A model generated the notes under the pieces. The model was not told where the DNA came from and ran no database searches. It saw nothing but the letters and a program-made list of their open reading frames with translations. The position numbers and the translations under genes were made by a program. From Tolypothrix bouteillei VB521301 (GTDB taxonomy: Bacteria > Cyanobacteriota > Cyanobacteriia > Cyanobacteriales > Nostocaceae), in assembly GCF_000760695.4 (NCBI RefSeq), contig NZ_JHEG04000001.1, forward strand, positions 7,501,617 through 7,565,616: a DNA stretch of 64,000 nucleotides, read 5' to 3'. How positions within the stretch are numbered: position 1 is the first letter of the stretch; every line of letters starts with the position of its first letter. Positions 36,715-45,145 of the stretch are shown piece by piece.

Positions 36715-37617
36715 TTAACTTTTAGCAAAACGACGAACAGCAAAGAGACTTCCCAATAATCCCACCACAGCACCAAAATTCAAGAGAATGATGGGTAATA
36801 ACAGAGTTTGCAGTACGCTCAGTTGCAAACCATTGGTGAGAAACTGAATAAATTCGGGTTGATTGGCCAACCAACGACTGAGAAACTGTTGAAGACAGCT
36901 AATAAATCCCCAAGCGATCGCACCTCCTAAAATACCGAAAACGATTCCTTGCAGCACAAACGGTAAATAAATCCAAACTGAAGTCGCCCCTACGAGTTGC
37001 ATGATTTCAATTTCCCGCCGTCGTGCTATGACAATTAGGCGAATAGTCGTTGAAGTCACAGCAACTGCGGTCAACGTCAAGATTATGGTAATCGCCAATG
37101 AAACCCAATTTAAACCTTGATGCAATTGGGCAATACGTTTCAACGCTTCATCTACATACTGCACTGTCTCAACTCCCTGTAACTTAGCCAGTTGTGTCGC
37201 TAAAGTTGGGACAACAGAAGAGTTTTGCGCCTTGACTTTTAACTCATCAACTAAAGGGTTTTCGCCAAGCTGTTGAGTCGCACTCTCAATATTAGAAATA
37301 CCTAGTTCTTTAACTAACTTAGTCCAAGCTTGATCTTTTGTAATCTTCTGAATACTAGCGACTTCTGGCATATTGGCTACAAGTGGCTCGAGTGTTTCTA
37401 TGCGAGCACTTGGTTCGAGGTAGACGGATACTTCGAGTTGGGTACCAAACTGGTTCAGTAATTTTTCTAACTGCCAAGATGTTTGCAAGCTCATGCCGAA
37501 TAAAAACAATAATACCGTGACGGTACTGACAGCCGCCCAGTTCATCCATCCACCACGTCGCAAACCGAGAAAAGTCTCTTTAAGTAGGTAATCAAACTTG
37601 GTAAAAAATTTAAACAC
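36715..37617 (-). CDS. ftsX: FtsX-type cell division permease
   Basis: 300 residues. TM1 (WAAVSTVTVLLFLFGMSL), an extracytoplasmic loop of ~110 residues with LEPSARIETLEPL and VETVQYVDEAL, then three TM helices in the C-terminal FtsX domain with IARRREIEIMQLVGAT. Partner of the FtsE ATPase in regulating peptidoglycan hydrolases; ftsE is not adjacent here. Confidence 0.88.
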   Translation of the reverse strand: MFKFFTKFDYLLKETFLGLRRGGWMNWAAVSTVTVLLFLFGMSLQTSWQLEKLLNQFGTQLEVSVYLEPSARIETLEPLVANMPEVASIQKITKDQAWTKLVKELGISNIESATQQLGENPLVDELKVKAQNSSVVPTLATQLAKLQGVETVQYVDEALKRIAQLHQGLNWVSLAITIILTLTAVAVTSTTIRLIVIARRREIEIMQLVGATSVWIYLPFVLQGIVFGILGGAIAWGFISCLQQFLSRWLANQPEFIQFLTNGLQLSVLQTLLLPIILLNFGAVVGLLGSLFAVRRFAKS

Positions 37618-37716
37618 TTCAAACCCCAGAGTTTGTGCAAGGAGAAATAATGCTATCTCTTATACTCGCAATTAGCGAGTTTTGCAAACAGAGGTTGTGC
37701 TAAGTCTCTACGCATA

Positions 37717-39150
37717 TTAAATATCACTCAAACTTTTTTGCAGCCTTTGGATACCAGCTTCAATTTGAGAAATGGTCAAATTGCCATAACCCAGAATCAC
37801 TTGATGTTGGTGGCGCTCTTGAAAGACAGTATGAGCAGTGACAGGGTAAATTCGCACTCCTTGGGATTCAAGTTTTTGTAAAGTTTTTTTACAAAAGTTG
37901 ATTTTAGGAAAAGACGCAACGAAATGCAGCCCGGTAGAATCTCCAAATATTTTGACTCGATCGGCAAACCGATCTATCAGATTTTGTTTGAGAATTTGTC
38001 GTCGCTTTTGATAGAGCTTTTTCATTCTGGCAATATGTCGTTCCAAATAACCATCCTGAATAAATTGGGCCAAGATAAGTTGTTCAAAATATGCAGTGTG
38101 TTGGTCTTTCAACCGTTTAAAGTAACGACACCTTTCTACCAAAGAGACTGGTAGTACTATATACCCTATACGTAAAGCAGGCGAGAGAATCTTACTAAAA
38201 GTACCAATATAAATGACACGTTCGGGATCTAGCCCTTGCAAGGAACTGACTGGAGTCCCTTCATAGCGAAACTCGCTGTCATAGTCATCTTCGACGATAA
38301 AGCAGTCCGTAGACTTGGCATATTCGAGTAAGGAAATTCGTCGTTGAATGGTCAGAACGCTACCTAGGGGAAACTGGTGGGAAGGCGTGACAAAGATAAA
38401 ACTTGGTTTTTTGTCAGGAGGTAGGAGGTGAGTCTGCAAGCCTTGCTCATCAACTGGAACGGGAAAGAGTTCTGCCTGCAAAGCAATAAATATTTTCTGG
38501 AGCTCGCGAGTCACCGGATCTTCAAGAATAACTCGACTTCCTGGCTTTAAAAGCAGTTCCCCTACTAGCGAAAATGCTTGAGTTGCTCCACTTGTGATGA
38601 CAATTTGTTCGGGATTGCAGATGACACCTCTTGTTTTCCAAAGATATTTTGAGAGCACGGATCGTAACTCAACGCATCCCTCTGGTTGTCCGTAACCAAG
38701 TAGAGCGTTTGGTATCTCCGTAAAGACTTGCTTGGCTAGCTGTCCCCAGAGTTTGCGGGGAAAGGAATCTAGGGCTGGAAGCCCGGAGCGAAAATCAATG
38801 ATGTCAATTCCGCCAGTTTCTTTGTCTGAGAGGGACATCGGGGAATCTGTCAGGAGGCTGGTCATTTTTTCTTCGGTGTGTCTTTGAGTTGGTAAGAATT
38901 CCCAACAAGCCCCCCGAGCTACATAAGTCCCCGATCCCGATCGCCCTTCCAAGTAGCCTTCTGCAATGAGTTGGTCGTAAGCTTCTAAAATGACATTTCT
39001 GGACACTCCCAAGCTTGCAGCCAAAGAGCGGGTTGCAGGGAGACGCTGTTCGGCTTTTAGTTCTGCGTTTAAAATTTTGTTGCGTAATTCCAAATAGATC
39101 TGCCGAATCAAGGGGATGTTCGATGTGCGATCGATCGGTAACCACAGCAT
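37717..39150 (-). CDS. MocR/PdxR-type GntR-aminotransferase regulator
   Basis: 477 residues. GntR winged helix at 8-80 (LPATRSLAASLGVSRNVILEAYDQLIAEGYL), then a fold-type I aminotransferase-like domain with VITSGATQAFSLVGELLL, EDDYDSEFRYEG and the PLP lysine in GTFSKILSPALRIGYI. Divergent from a LysE-family exporter 113 bases away, which is the likely target. MocR regulators sense PLP-linked amino acids. Confidence 0.87.
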   Translation of the reverse strand: MLWLPIDRTSNIPLIRQIYLELRNKILNAELKAEQRLPATRSLAASLGVSRNVILEAYDQLIAEGYLEGRSGSGTYVARGACWEFLPTQRHTEEKMTSLLTDSPMSLSDKETGGIDIIDFRSGLPALDSFPRKLWGQLAKQVFTEIPNALLGYGQPEGCVELRSVLSKYLWKTRGVICNPEQIVITSGATQAFSLVGELLLKPGSRVILEDPVTRELQKIFIALQAELFPVPVDEQGLQTHLLPPDKKPSFIFVTPSHQFPLGSVLTIQRRISLLEYAKSTDCFIVEDDYDSEFRYEGTPVSSLQGLDPERVIYIGTFSKILSPALRIGYIVLPVSLVERCRYFKRLKDQHTAYFEQLILAQFIQDGYLERHIARMKKLYQKRRQILKQNLIDRFADRVKIFGDSTGLHFVASFPKINFCKKTLQKLESQGVRIYPVTAHTVFQERHQHQVILGYGNLTISQIEAGIQRLQKSLSDI

Positions 39151-39263
39151 AAAAGTCTACTAGCAAAAATTGGTACTTAAAAAATTTACCAAAAGTGGCT
39201 CTACTATAAACCAATTGAGTTGGGTAGCTTACAAAGAAGGCTCAATTATCGTTTAATTGGTTT
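39151..39263. promoter_or_regulatory. shared control region between MocR regulator and LysE exporter
   Basis: 113 bases containing related half-sites: AAATTGGTAC, AAACCAATTGAG, CTCAATTATCG and TTAATTGGTT. AATTGAG and CTCAATT form an inverted pair ~20 bases apart, and ACCAATT and AATTGGT form another. This is the kind of multi-repeat operator MocR proteins bind. Inferred, not tested. Confidence 0.5.
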
Positions 39264-39878
39264 ATGTTTGAAGCACAAAGTTTTTTAGCTTTCCTTGCAA
39301 CATCAACATTGCTTATTTTTGCTCCCGGTCCAGATATGCTGCTCGTGATTAGTCGGGGTTTTTCTCAAGGATCTCTAGCAGCAATTGTTTCAGCATTGGG
39401 AGCAACGACAGGCATTTTTGTTCATACCTGTTTGGCTGCTTTTGGTATGTCAGTTTTACTTCAAACTTCCAAGACACTTTTTCTCGTTGTCAAACTAGTT
39501 GGAGCAGTTTACCTTATTTATCTTGGAATTAAATTGATACAAGACAAACCAAACAGTCTTGCTTTAAAGCAACAAATGCCAGTCAGTATGCGTGTTGTTT
39601 ACGCTCAGGGCGTTTTCTCTAGTGTTTTAAATCCCAAATTAGCGTTATTTATATTAGCCTTTCTGCCACAGTTTGTATCTTCACCAAACCACTCTACGAT
39701 TCAAATAATTATCTTGGGGTTGATACTTGGTACTCAAGCCCTGATGATTTTCTCTCTAATTGGTATTTTTTCAAGCAACATAGCAACCTTATTTATACGG
39801 AATTCTCAATTTTCCAATTACTTACGTATAGCGACTGGCGGAACACTGGCATTTCTTGGTTTAAATCTTGCTGTATAG
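39264..39878 (+). CDS. LysE/RhtB-family amino acid exporter
   Basis: 204 residues, five to six TM helices. The N-terminal FAPGPDMLLVISRGFSQGS is the RhtB/LysE signature, followed by GAVYLIYLGIKLIQ and LNPKLALFILAFLPQFV. Exports an amino acid or derivative; identity unknown. Probably under control of the divergent MocR gene. Confidence 0.87.
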   Translation: MFEAQSFLAFLATSTLLIFAPGPDMLLVISRGFSQGSLAAIVSALGATTGIFVHTCLAAFGMSVLLQTSKTLFLVVKLVGAVYLIYLGIKLIQDKPNSLALKQQMPVSMRVVYAQGVFSSVLNPKLALFILAFLPQFVSSPNHSTIQIIILGLILGTQALMIFSLIGIFSSNIATLFIRNSQFSNYLRIATGGTLAFLGLNLAV

Positions 39879-40234
39879 GAAGTAATAGCAGTCTCAAATC
39901 ATTCCAACTCCTTTGTTTTAAGGTGAGTTCGCTAAAGCCAAAATAGACTTCACCCCAAACCCTTCTCCTATGAGGATGCTGTTAGCGAATGATAGGTCAG
40001 ATCCCTCACCTCGTTCCCAGGCTGAGCCTGGGAACAAGAAATTGCATGGTCAGTATGAATTGAGACTTATAAGAACGGGCGAAATACACATAACTCCGGA
40101 AGATGCGGCAAATGTCATAATGGGTCTTACAAGGACGCAGTAAAGGAACTGGAATTGTTAAGATAAGTTTAGACGCTGTTTGTTGCGGTTCTGAACTTAT
40201 AAGACCTATCTCAAGATAAGCGAGTTACAAAATC
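39879..40234. other. intergenic with a family B palindrome
   Basis: No gene. Holds the family B copy at 40010-40037 (CTCGTTCCCAGGCTGAGCCT). The last ~100 bases are the upstream region of def. Confidence 0.45.
40010..40037. repeat. small dispersed palindrome, family B
   Basis: CTCGTTCCCAGGCTGAGCCTGGGAAC-type hairpin, one mismatch from the 14352 copy. Confidence 0.6.
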
Positions 40235-40798
40235 ATGCCTATAGAAATTGCTGTTGAAAAGAAAAAGTTACAAAATCCACCATTAGAAATGCATTATTTG
40301 GGCGATCGCGTCCTTCGCCAACCTGCAAAGCGAATCTCCAAAGTCGATGAGGAACTGCGCCAAATCATCCGCGAAATGTTACAAACCATGTATAGCAAAG
40401 ATGGTATTGGTTTGGCAGCACCCCAAGTAGGAATCAACAAACAACTGATTGTGATTGACTGCGATCCAGAAAACCCAGCCAATCCCCCCTTGGTATTAAT
40501 TAACCCCACCATCAAAAAAGTCAGCCGCGATTTGTGTGTTGCTCAAGAAGGTTGTTTGAGCATACCGGGCGTATACCTTGATGTGAAGCGTCCTCAAGTG
40601 GTAGAAATCTCTTACAAAGATGAAAGCGGGCGTCCCCAGTCGTTAAAGGCGGGAGATTTACTCGGACGATGCATTCAGCATGAAATAGATCACCTGAACG
40701 GGGTAGTATTTGTAGACAGAGTAGATAACTCTTTGGCTTTAGCACAGGAGTTATCCAAACATGGCTTTTCGCATCAAGCAGTAAAACCAGTAGCATAG
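40235..40798 (+). CDS. def: peptide deformylase
   Basis: 187 residues, all three signature motifs: GIGLAAPQVG (motif 1), EGCLSIPG with the Cys metal ligand (motif 2) and QHEIDHLNG with the HEXXH ligands (motif 3). Removes the formyl group from nascent proteins. ATG start; followed 12 bases later by a small membrane protein gene, probably co-transcribed. Confidence 0.95.
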   Translation: MPIEIAVEKKKLQNPPLEMHYLGDRVLRQPAKRISKVDEELRQIIREMLQTMYSKDGIGLAAPQVGINKQLIVIDCDPENPANPPLVLINPTIKKVSRDLCVAQEGCLSIPGVYLDVKRPQVVEISYKDESGRPQSLKAGDLLGRCIQHEIDHLNGVVFVDRVDNSLALAQELSKHGFSHQAVKPVA

Positions 40799-40809
40799 GT
40801 GGGTTGATA

Positions 40810-41016
40810 GTGAACGTAATAACTCCAAAAAGTGGTTTGTTTTTAGCAGGTTCTTGTATTGCAGCCATAGCGGCGGTTGGTTCAATTTTTGAACTGTCTT
40901 CCGGACAACCAGATTTAGGGACTCAAACGACTGCGATTATCTTGGCACTTAGCATTCCACTAACAGGATTATTTTTTGTTGCTGCAGTGAAGGATGCTAA
41001 AGCTAATATTAAATAA
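40810..41016 (+). CDS. small two-helix membrane protein
   Basis: 68 residues from GTG 40810, with AGGTGGG upstream at good spacing (TTG 40804 is in frame but too close). Two TM helices: LFLAGSCIAAIAAVGSIFEL and TTAIILALSIPLTGLFFVAA. It ends KDAKANIK. Looks conserved in character; function unknown. Likely in one unit with def. Confidence 0.65.
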   Translation: MNVITPKSGLFLAGSCIAAIAAVGSIFELSSGQPDLGTQTTAIILALSIPLTGLFFVAAVKDAKANIK

Positions 41017-41331
41017 GCATCAGGTACAAAACGAGGAAAAAGGAAAAAGAAAATATAAATCATTTTTCTTTTTTTCTTTTACCTTTTACTTCCAGAATTG
41101 CTAAAAATTTACGACTGATTGTTGAAGTATAAGTAGGGTGGGCAAAGCTCACCCTATTTGTTATTTGGTAAGCTTTGTCTTCATCCTTGAGACTTTACTC
41201 GTGATTCTTTAACCTTAATTCTTGTACCTTATAATACAATTTACATTTTATATAAAAAGTTATTATATTCACTAACAAAAGCTTTTGTACCTTATTCAAA
41301 CATAAGGTGTCGTGAAAATTTCATAAATTGT
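41017..41331. other. intergenic with a family A palindrome
   Basis: No gene. The family A copy at 41133-41156 (GTAGGGTGGGCAAAGCTCAC) lies in the middle; the rest is AT-rich. Confidence 0.45.
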
Positions 41332-41679
41332 ATGAACAACACAGATATCAGTGAAGTGGGTAAACAGGTGAGCTTTGCCTACGTTTTTTTCAACGGTTAT
41401 GGATTTTTTCCATCAAAAGTTGTGGCTAATTGGTTGGGTCTTGAATCCCTTCCAGATTGGGAACACGATACTATTTTGGATTTATTAGCTGTAGACCAAA
41501 TTGCAGCTTGTGCCAAACTAGATAATCAATTAGCTCAAAAATATTTAACTTTTTTCAATTTACGAGGAACCCATACAGAAAAGTTTGCCACCAAAGGTTT
41601 TGGTCTCAATGTAGAGATACTAAAAACTGTAGTGAACTGTCAAAAAGCGATCGCACCACCATATATTCCACTGTCTTAA
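41332..41679 (+). CDS. hypothetical protein
   Basis: 115 residues, ATG start. Soluble, with VSFAYVFFNGYGFFPSKVV near the N-terminus and a helical C-terminal half (ILDLLAVDQIAACAKLDNQL). No family recognised. It faces cas6 convergently across a heptamer-repeat hairpin. Confidence 0.55.
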   Translation: MNNTDISEVGKQVSFAYVFFNGYGFFPSKVVANWLGLESLPDWEHDTILDLLAVDQIAACAKLDNQLAQKYLTFFNLRGTHTEKFATKGFGLNVEILKTVVNCQKAIAPPYIPLS

Positions 41680-41702
41680 AGTCAGAGGGAAGAGGGTAGC
41701 AG

Positions 41703-41762
41703 CCAGTTGCTAAAGGCAACTATGCTGAAAGCGAACAACCAACAACTAACCACTAACCAGTT
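41703..41762. repeat. heptamer repeats between convergent genes
   Basis: CAGTTGCTAAAGGCAACT hairpin followed by CAACAACTAACCACTAACCA units that run up to the cas6 stop codon. Confidence 0.5.
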
Positions 41763-42597
41763 AAACTTCCAAACGACGAACCATCCCCATGCCCATGGTG
41801 GTTTTGCGTCCTGCGCCGCAGTAGAGAGCAAAATCCGCTAGGGCATTGATATGTTTAATGATGCAGGTATCGACTTGACCTAAAATCCGATAATTAATTT
41901 CGCCCACACAGCCGATAAATTTACTGCGTGAGTCAACTGCTACAGCTGTACGAATGTTAAAGAAACTGGGGAAAATGAATTCTGTGAGATTGGATTCTAA
42001 AGGAATACCGCTGTATTTGTTCCAACGTTGAAGCAAACTGTTAAAGACGCATTCTCTAGTTGGTAAAGCGGTATCAAAATGACCTTGACGAAAGTTAGTA
42101 GGAGTACAGAAACTAAGGGCAATTTGACGTTGGCTATCGGAAGCTTGCTCGTACAATTGGGCGTAGGTTATAGCGTTTGCCCAAGGTTGTGTTGTGTGAG
42201 GTGTCCCAAGGATAGTGGTAATGTATAAGTCAGCAGGACCGAGATGCCAAGGATGAGCCGGGTTAAGATTGAGCCAAAGTTGGGTGAGTTGAGCCAAAAG
42301 AGTGTCATCTAATAAAGATATGCGCCACCAACAGCTTGTTCCAGTTGGTATTGGTTTTTGGTGTTCCCACTGCAATGTTGGGTCTAGGGTCTTATTTTTG
42401 TGACTGGCGTTGGTTTTGATTTGTAAGGGACTGATGGTAAAAGCTTTGTCAGATGTGGAGTCATGAAGGCAATCGCCCAGTTTTCGATCTACAGAACTCA
42501 CAAGATTGAGAAACAGTGCGTGAAGATGTCTGCCGGTGAGAAATTGTGGTGGAATGGGAGACTGAGGAAGCAAGTGTAGAACTAGACTGTGAGGCAT
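41761..42597 (-). CDS. cas6: Cas6-type CRISPR RNA endoribonuclease
   Basis: 278 residues. The C-terminus is diagnostic: FIGCVGEINYRI, then INALADFALYCGAGRKTTMGMGM, the Gly-rich loop of the Cas6 RAMP fold. N-terminal ferredoxin-like half contains TGRHLHALFLNLV with a His (His24/His26 region) that could serve in catalysis. Cas6 cuts the repeat in pre-crRNA to leave an 8-nt handle. No other cas gene is in the window; the nearest array is 4.6 kb away at 47237-47620. Confidence 0.85.
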   Translation of the reverse strand: MPHSLVLHLLPQSPIPPQFLTGRHLHALFLNLVSSVDRKLGDCLHDSTSDKAFTISPLQIKTNASHKNKTLDPTLQWEHQKPIPTGTSCWWRISLLDDTLLAQLTQLWLNLNPAHPWHLGPADLYITTILGTPHTTQPWANAITYAQLYEQASDSQRQIALSFCTPTNFRQGHFDTALPTRECVFNSLLQRWNKYSGIPLESNLTEFIFPSFFNIRTAVAVDSRSKFIGCVGEINYRILGQVDTCIIKHINALADFALYCGAGRKTTMGMGMVRRLEV

Positions 42598-42633
42598 AGA
42601 ATTTTTCTCTCTGTAAAGTAATGATAGAGAGTT

Positions 42634-42855
42634 TTATGAAATCAAATCGCGTCGTACCGCTTCTGAAATGATGCGCCGCAAGTAACTCACTCTATCTTCC
42701 GGACACAACCCGTATAATGCTTCATGCACATCTTGCGGGAGTCTAATACCTGTGACTTTCTTTGAGAGAGGGATGTTTTCTATCTCACCGTAAGCTTGAA
42801 ACTGCTTGCTAATAAACGCTTTTGTTTGAACCGGATTGGGATTGCCTTTTGACAT
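42634..42855 (-). CDS. small ribbon-helix-helix-like protein upstream of cas6
   Basis: 73 residues. TGIRLPQDVHEAL followed by RVSYLRRIISEAVRRDL has the strand-helix-helix pattern of CopG/Arc proteins. It lies 36 bases upstream of cas6 on the same strand and is likely co-transcribed. It could regulate cas6 or be the antitoxin-like part of a lost pair. ATG start. Confidence 0.6.
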   Translation of the reverse strand: MSKGNPNPVQTKAFISKQFQAYGEIENIPLSKKVTGIRLPQDVHEALYGLCPEDRVSYLRRIISEAVRRDLIS

Positions 42856-43044
42856 ACTGCATCTAGATGCGATCGCAACTTCATCATTATGACATAAATC
42901 CCAGTTAACCGCGATTAATAGGTTTTATTGTCATTGGGTCATTTCCTAAAAATTTGGCTTCGGGATTGTATCCCCTGTTAACAGGGAACACAATTGAACT
43001 ATGAGGGACAACAGAAAAATGCAACCCTCACAGGAGGCAATAAA

Positions 43045-43251
43045 TTGACAGATCCAAATCAAAGGCGCAATGGGAGAGGCAACGGTTGGATGCCCGTCTT
43101 CCGCATCTTTCAATTCCAGTTAAAACAACGTACCTGGGTTGAGATAGATCCCGTGTCGGGACAAGAAACTCCCGTAGATAGAGAGGACATTTTGGATGAC
43201 CTCGACATCCGAGGGGACGACGAAGAGGAAAACGGCACTAGCCAACGCTAA
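43045..43251 (+). CDS. small basic/acidic hypothetical protein
   Basis: 68 residues from TTG 43045, chosen because AGGAGG lies seven bases upstream; the frame is open back to TTG 42994 but without a comparable ribosome site. The product has a basic N-terminus (MTDPNQRRNGRGNGW), a short hydrophobic-aromatic core (VFRIFQFQLKQRTWVEI) and an acidic tail (DDLDIRGDDEEEN). Function unknown. Followed by a good terminator. Confidence 0.55.
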   Translation: MTDPNQRRNGRGNGWMPVFRIFQFQLKQRTWVEIDPVSGQETPVDREDILDDLDIRGDDEEENGTSQR

Positions 43252-43268
43252 TCCCTAAACCTCCAAGT

Positions 43269-43300
43269 AGCCCCCAACTAGCCCTTGGGGGCTTTCCTAA
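43269..43300 (+). terminator. Rho-independent terminator
   Basis: Perfect 9-bp stem AGCCCCCAA / TTGGGGGCT (43269-43293), 7-base loop, then TTCCTAATT. It follows the gene ending at 43251 by 17 bases. Confidence 0.8.
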
Positions 43301-43324
43301 TTGCAGTTTATCCTAGGAGCAGAT

Positions 43325-43642
43325 ATGCAGAAAATAGTTTACCCTATTGAATATCGAGTTATTCAACGCAACATCACCCCAGAAAAGTCTTACTGGCACT
43401 TCCTTAAGGGAAGAGTATTTTACAATCCTTTAAATTTGCCAAGCGAGGGTGATATTGAATTCATGTTTGGTACAACAAAAAAGAAAGTTGCCATTGAGTT
43501 ATTCCGAATCAATGGAGGTAAGCCAGGGTATTACTTGGCAAACTTGTTAGAGAATAAATACTACTACTGCGGACTTAACTGGGAAGATGTGAAAAATACT
43601 TTATTGGGTCTTGGCATTGGTCGAGAAGATCCTGCAGCGTAA
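43325..43642 (+). CDS. hypothetical protein
   Basis: 105 residues from ATG 43325 (AGGAG five bases upstream); TTG 43301 lies in the preceding terminator tail and is unlikely. Beta-rich N-terminal half (KIVYPIEYRVIQRN), then YCGLNWEDVKNTLLGLG and IGREDPAA. Unknown function. Ends 46 bases before a terminator. Confidence 0.55.
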   Translation: MQKIVYPIEYRVIQRNITPEKSYWHFLKGRVFYNPLNLPSEGDIEFMFGTTKKKVAIELFRINGGKPGYYLANLLENKYYYCGLNWEDVKNTLLGLGIGREDPAA

Positions 43643-43688
43643 GTTGAAAAAAGACATATAGCGATTGTCAATAGATGCAATACAAAAG

Positions 43689-43728
43689 AACGGCTATAAT
43701 CTCTTAAAAGATAAGATAGCCGTTTTTC
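43689..43728 (+). terminator. Rho-independent terminator
   Basis: Stem AACGGCTAT / ATAGCCGTT with an 18-base loop, followed by TTTTCAA. Serves the gene ending at 43642. Confidence 0.75.
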
Positions 43729-44288
43729 AACTATCAGTACTGAAGTCCGTAATTTCAGATAAAAGCTTGCCAGTATTTTAAGAGTAAGTTTGCAGAGCTT
43801 TTGCCTGAAATGCAAATTTTTTCCTCATAACATTTCACAAAGCGATCGCTATATGCGATCCCCCTAGCGCCCCTAACTTATTTAGGGGAGAGGCATTTGT
43901 CTTAAATATTAGGGAATTTGGCTCAGTATATATGAATCATATTCGTTAGAATTTTTCATTTTAGCAAATAAGATTAGTAGTTTACTCCCCTATTTTTTGT
44001 TTTTGTAAAAATCCGGATAAAGTTTAGAAAACATGGATTATAAATAGAGTCGGCTCAATACCTAAGAGGTTGTCCGAGAAGTATCAGATTGTATGCACGG
44101 TTCCCCCTAGCACCTCGATAAATTGGGGGGAAATACTCTCCATGCGTTCCCCTTAAAAATTTGGGGAATATTCCTGCAATTCCCTTAACAAAAGGGGATT
44201 TAGGGGACTCTGTGAACATTAATACATCACTAAAAACTTTCAGACATCCTCTAACTCACAAATATTAAAGTTTAAAGGTACGCGCATC
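43729..44288. other. 560-bp spacer with degenerate palindromes
   Basis: No gene. Contains CCCCTAACTTATTTAGGGG near 43870 and several CCCCTTAAAAATTTGGGG-like segments between 44100 and 44210, which look like decayed palindromic repeats. The final bases are the upstream region of the dioxygenase gene. Confidence 0.45.
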
Positions 44289-45113
44289 ATGTTAAACACC
44301 ATTAAACGTAAAATACAGGCGCTTTACTCTGATTTGATTTATGAAATAAAGCGTTGGAAGTATAAGAAAAATTTGCCAGCATTAGAAGACAGAGATCGCT
44401 GGATTGTTGATACTCTTAAGCGTGATGGCGTTTGTGTAACAACAATTGCAGATTTAGGATTAAATTCAAGCTTGGAATTGCTCAAAGCTGCTAAGCGTCA
44501 GTTGTCTCGCATGGAAAAACCAAATAATGAGCATCTAGATGAAAAATGGCCGCAAATTTACACAGTTACAGGATTACCAGAGTTCTCTCGTTGGGCGACA
44601 GAAAAAAGGCTACTGAGCATCATCGAAAATTATATAGGTCTTCCTATTACTTTTCATGGCGTGCATTTACGGAAAGATTTTCCCAGCGAGCATCAATTTG
44701 GTACATTGTTATGGCACAGTGATGCAGAAGATCGTCGTCTAATCAAGATTTTTGTTTACTTGCATGATGTTGAAGAACAGCATGGACCATTTCAATATAT
44801 TCCACGCTCTTTAACTTCTTTATTGAGTTGGCAATACTACCGACTTTATTACGAACTTTGGAAGTCAAGCTATATGGGCATAGATGATAAAGATGTAGAA
44901 AAAGCTATTCCCAAATCAGCTTGGAAATCTTGTCCCGGTTCAGCAGGTACGATTGTTATGGTAGATACGAAAAATGTTTTACATCACGGGACAATCCGCA
45001 TGCAAGCTCGCTCAACACTATTCTTTTGCTACACCGCTAACCCCCCAGAGCGACCAGACCTTTGCACTCAATTTTGGGATGACACCTATCCCAGAGCCGA
45101 GTTACTTTTTTGA
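44289..45113 (+). CDS. PhyH-type Fe(II)/2-oxoglutarate dioxygenase, 3' end in a transposon terminus
   Basis: 274 residues. The metal triad is visible: HSD in LLWHSDAEDRR and the distal His in NVLHHGTIR, with Arg in MQARSTLFFCYT for 2-oxoglutarate. Basic N-terminal helix region of ~60 residues. The substrate is unknown; PhyH relatives include MysH, which makes palythines from MAAs, but this gene is 5.7 kb from the mys operon and not in it. Its TGA (45111) lies inside the conserved end (TTTGACATACTC) of the IS next to it, so the original C-terminus may have been cut. Confidence 0.7.
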   Translation: MLNTIKRKIQALYSDLIYEIKRWKYKKNLPALEDRDRWIVDTLKRDGVCVTTIADLGLNSSLELLKAAKRQLSRMEKPNNEHLDEKWPQIYTVTGLPEFSRWATEKRLLSIIENYIGLPITFHGVHLRKDFPSEHQFGTLLWHSDAEDRRLIKIFVYLHDVEEQHGPFQYIPRSLTSLLSWQYYRLYYELWKSSYMGIDDKDVEKAIPKSAWKSCPGSAGTIVMVDTKNVLHHGTIRMQARSTLFFCYTANPPERPDLCTQFWDDTYPRAELLF

Positions 45114-45145
45114 CATACTCACCGACCTGAAGGTGCGGTGATTCT

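Noticed and set aside
44289..45113. Naming the PhyH gene mysH
   Set aside because: No operon link and no specific motif that separates MysH from other PhyH proteins by eye.
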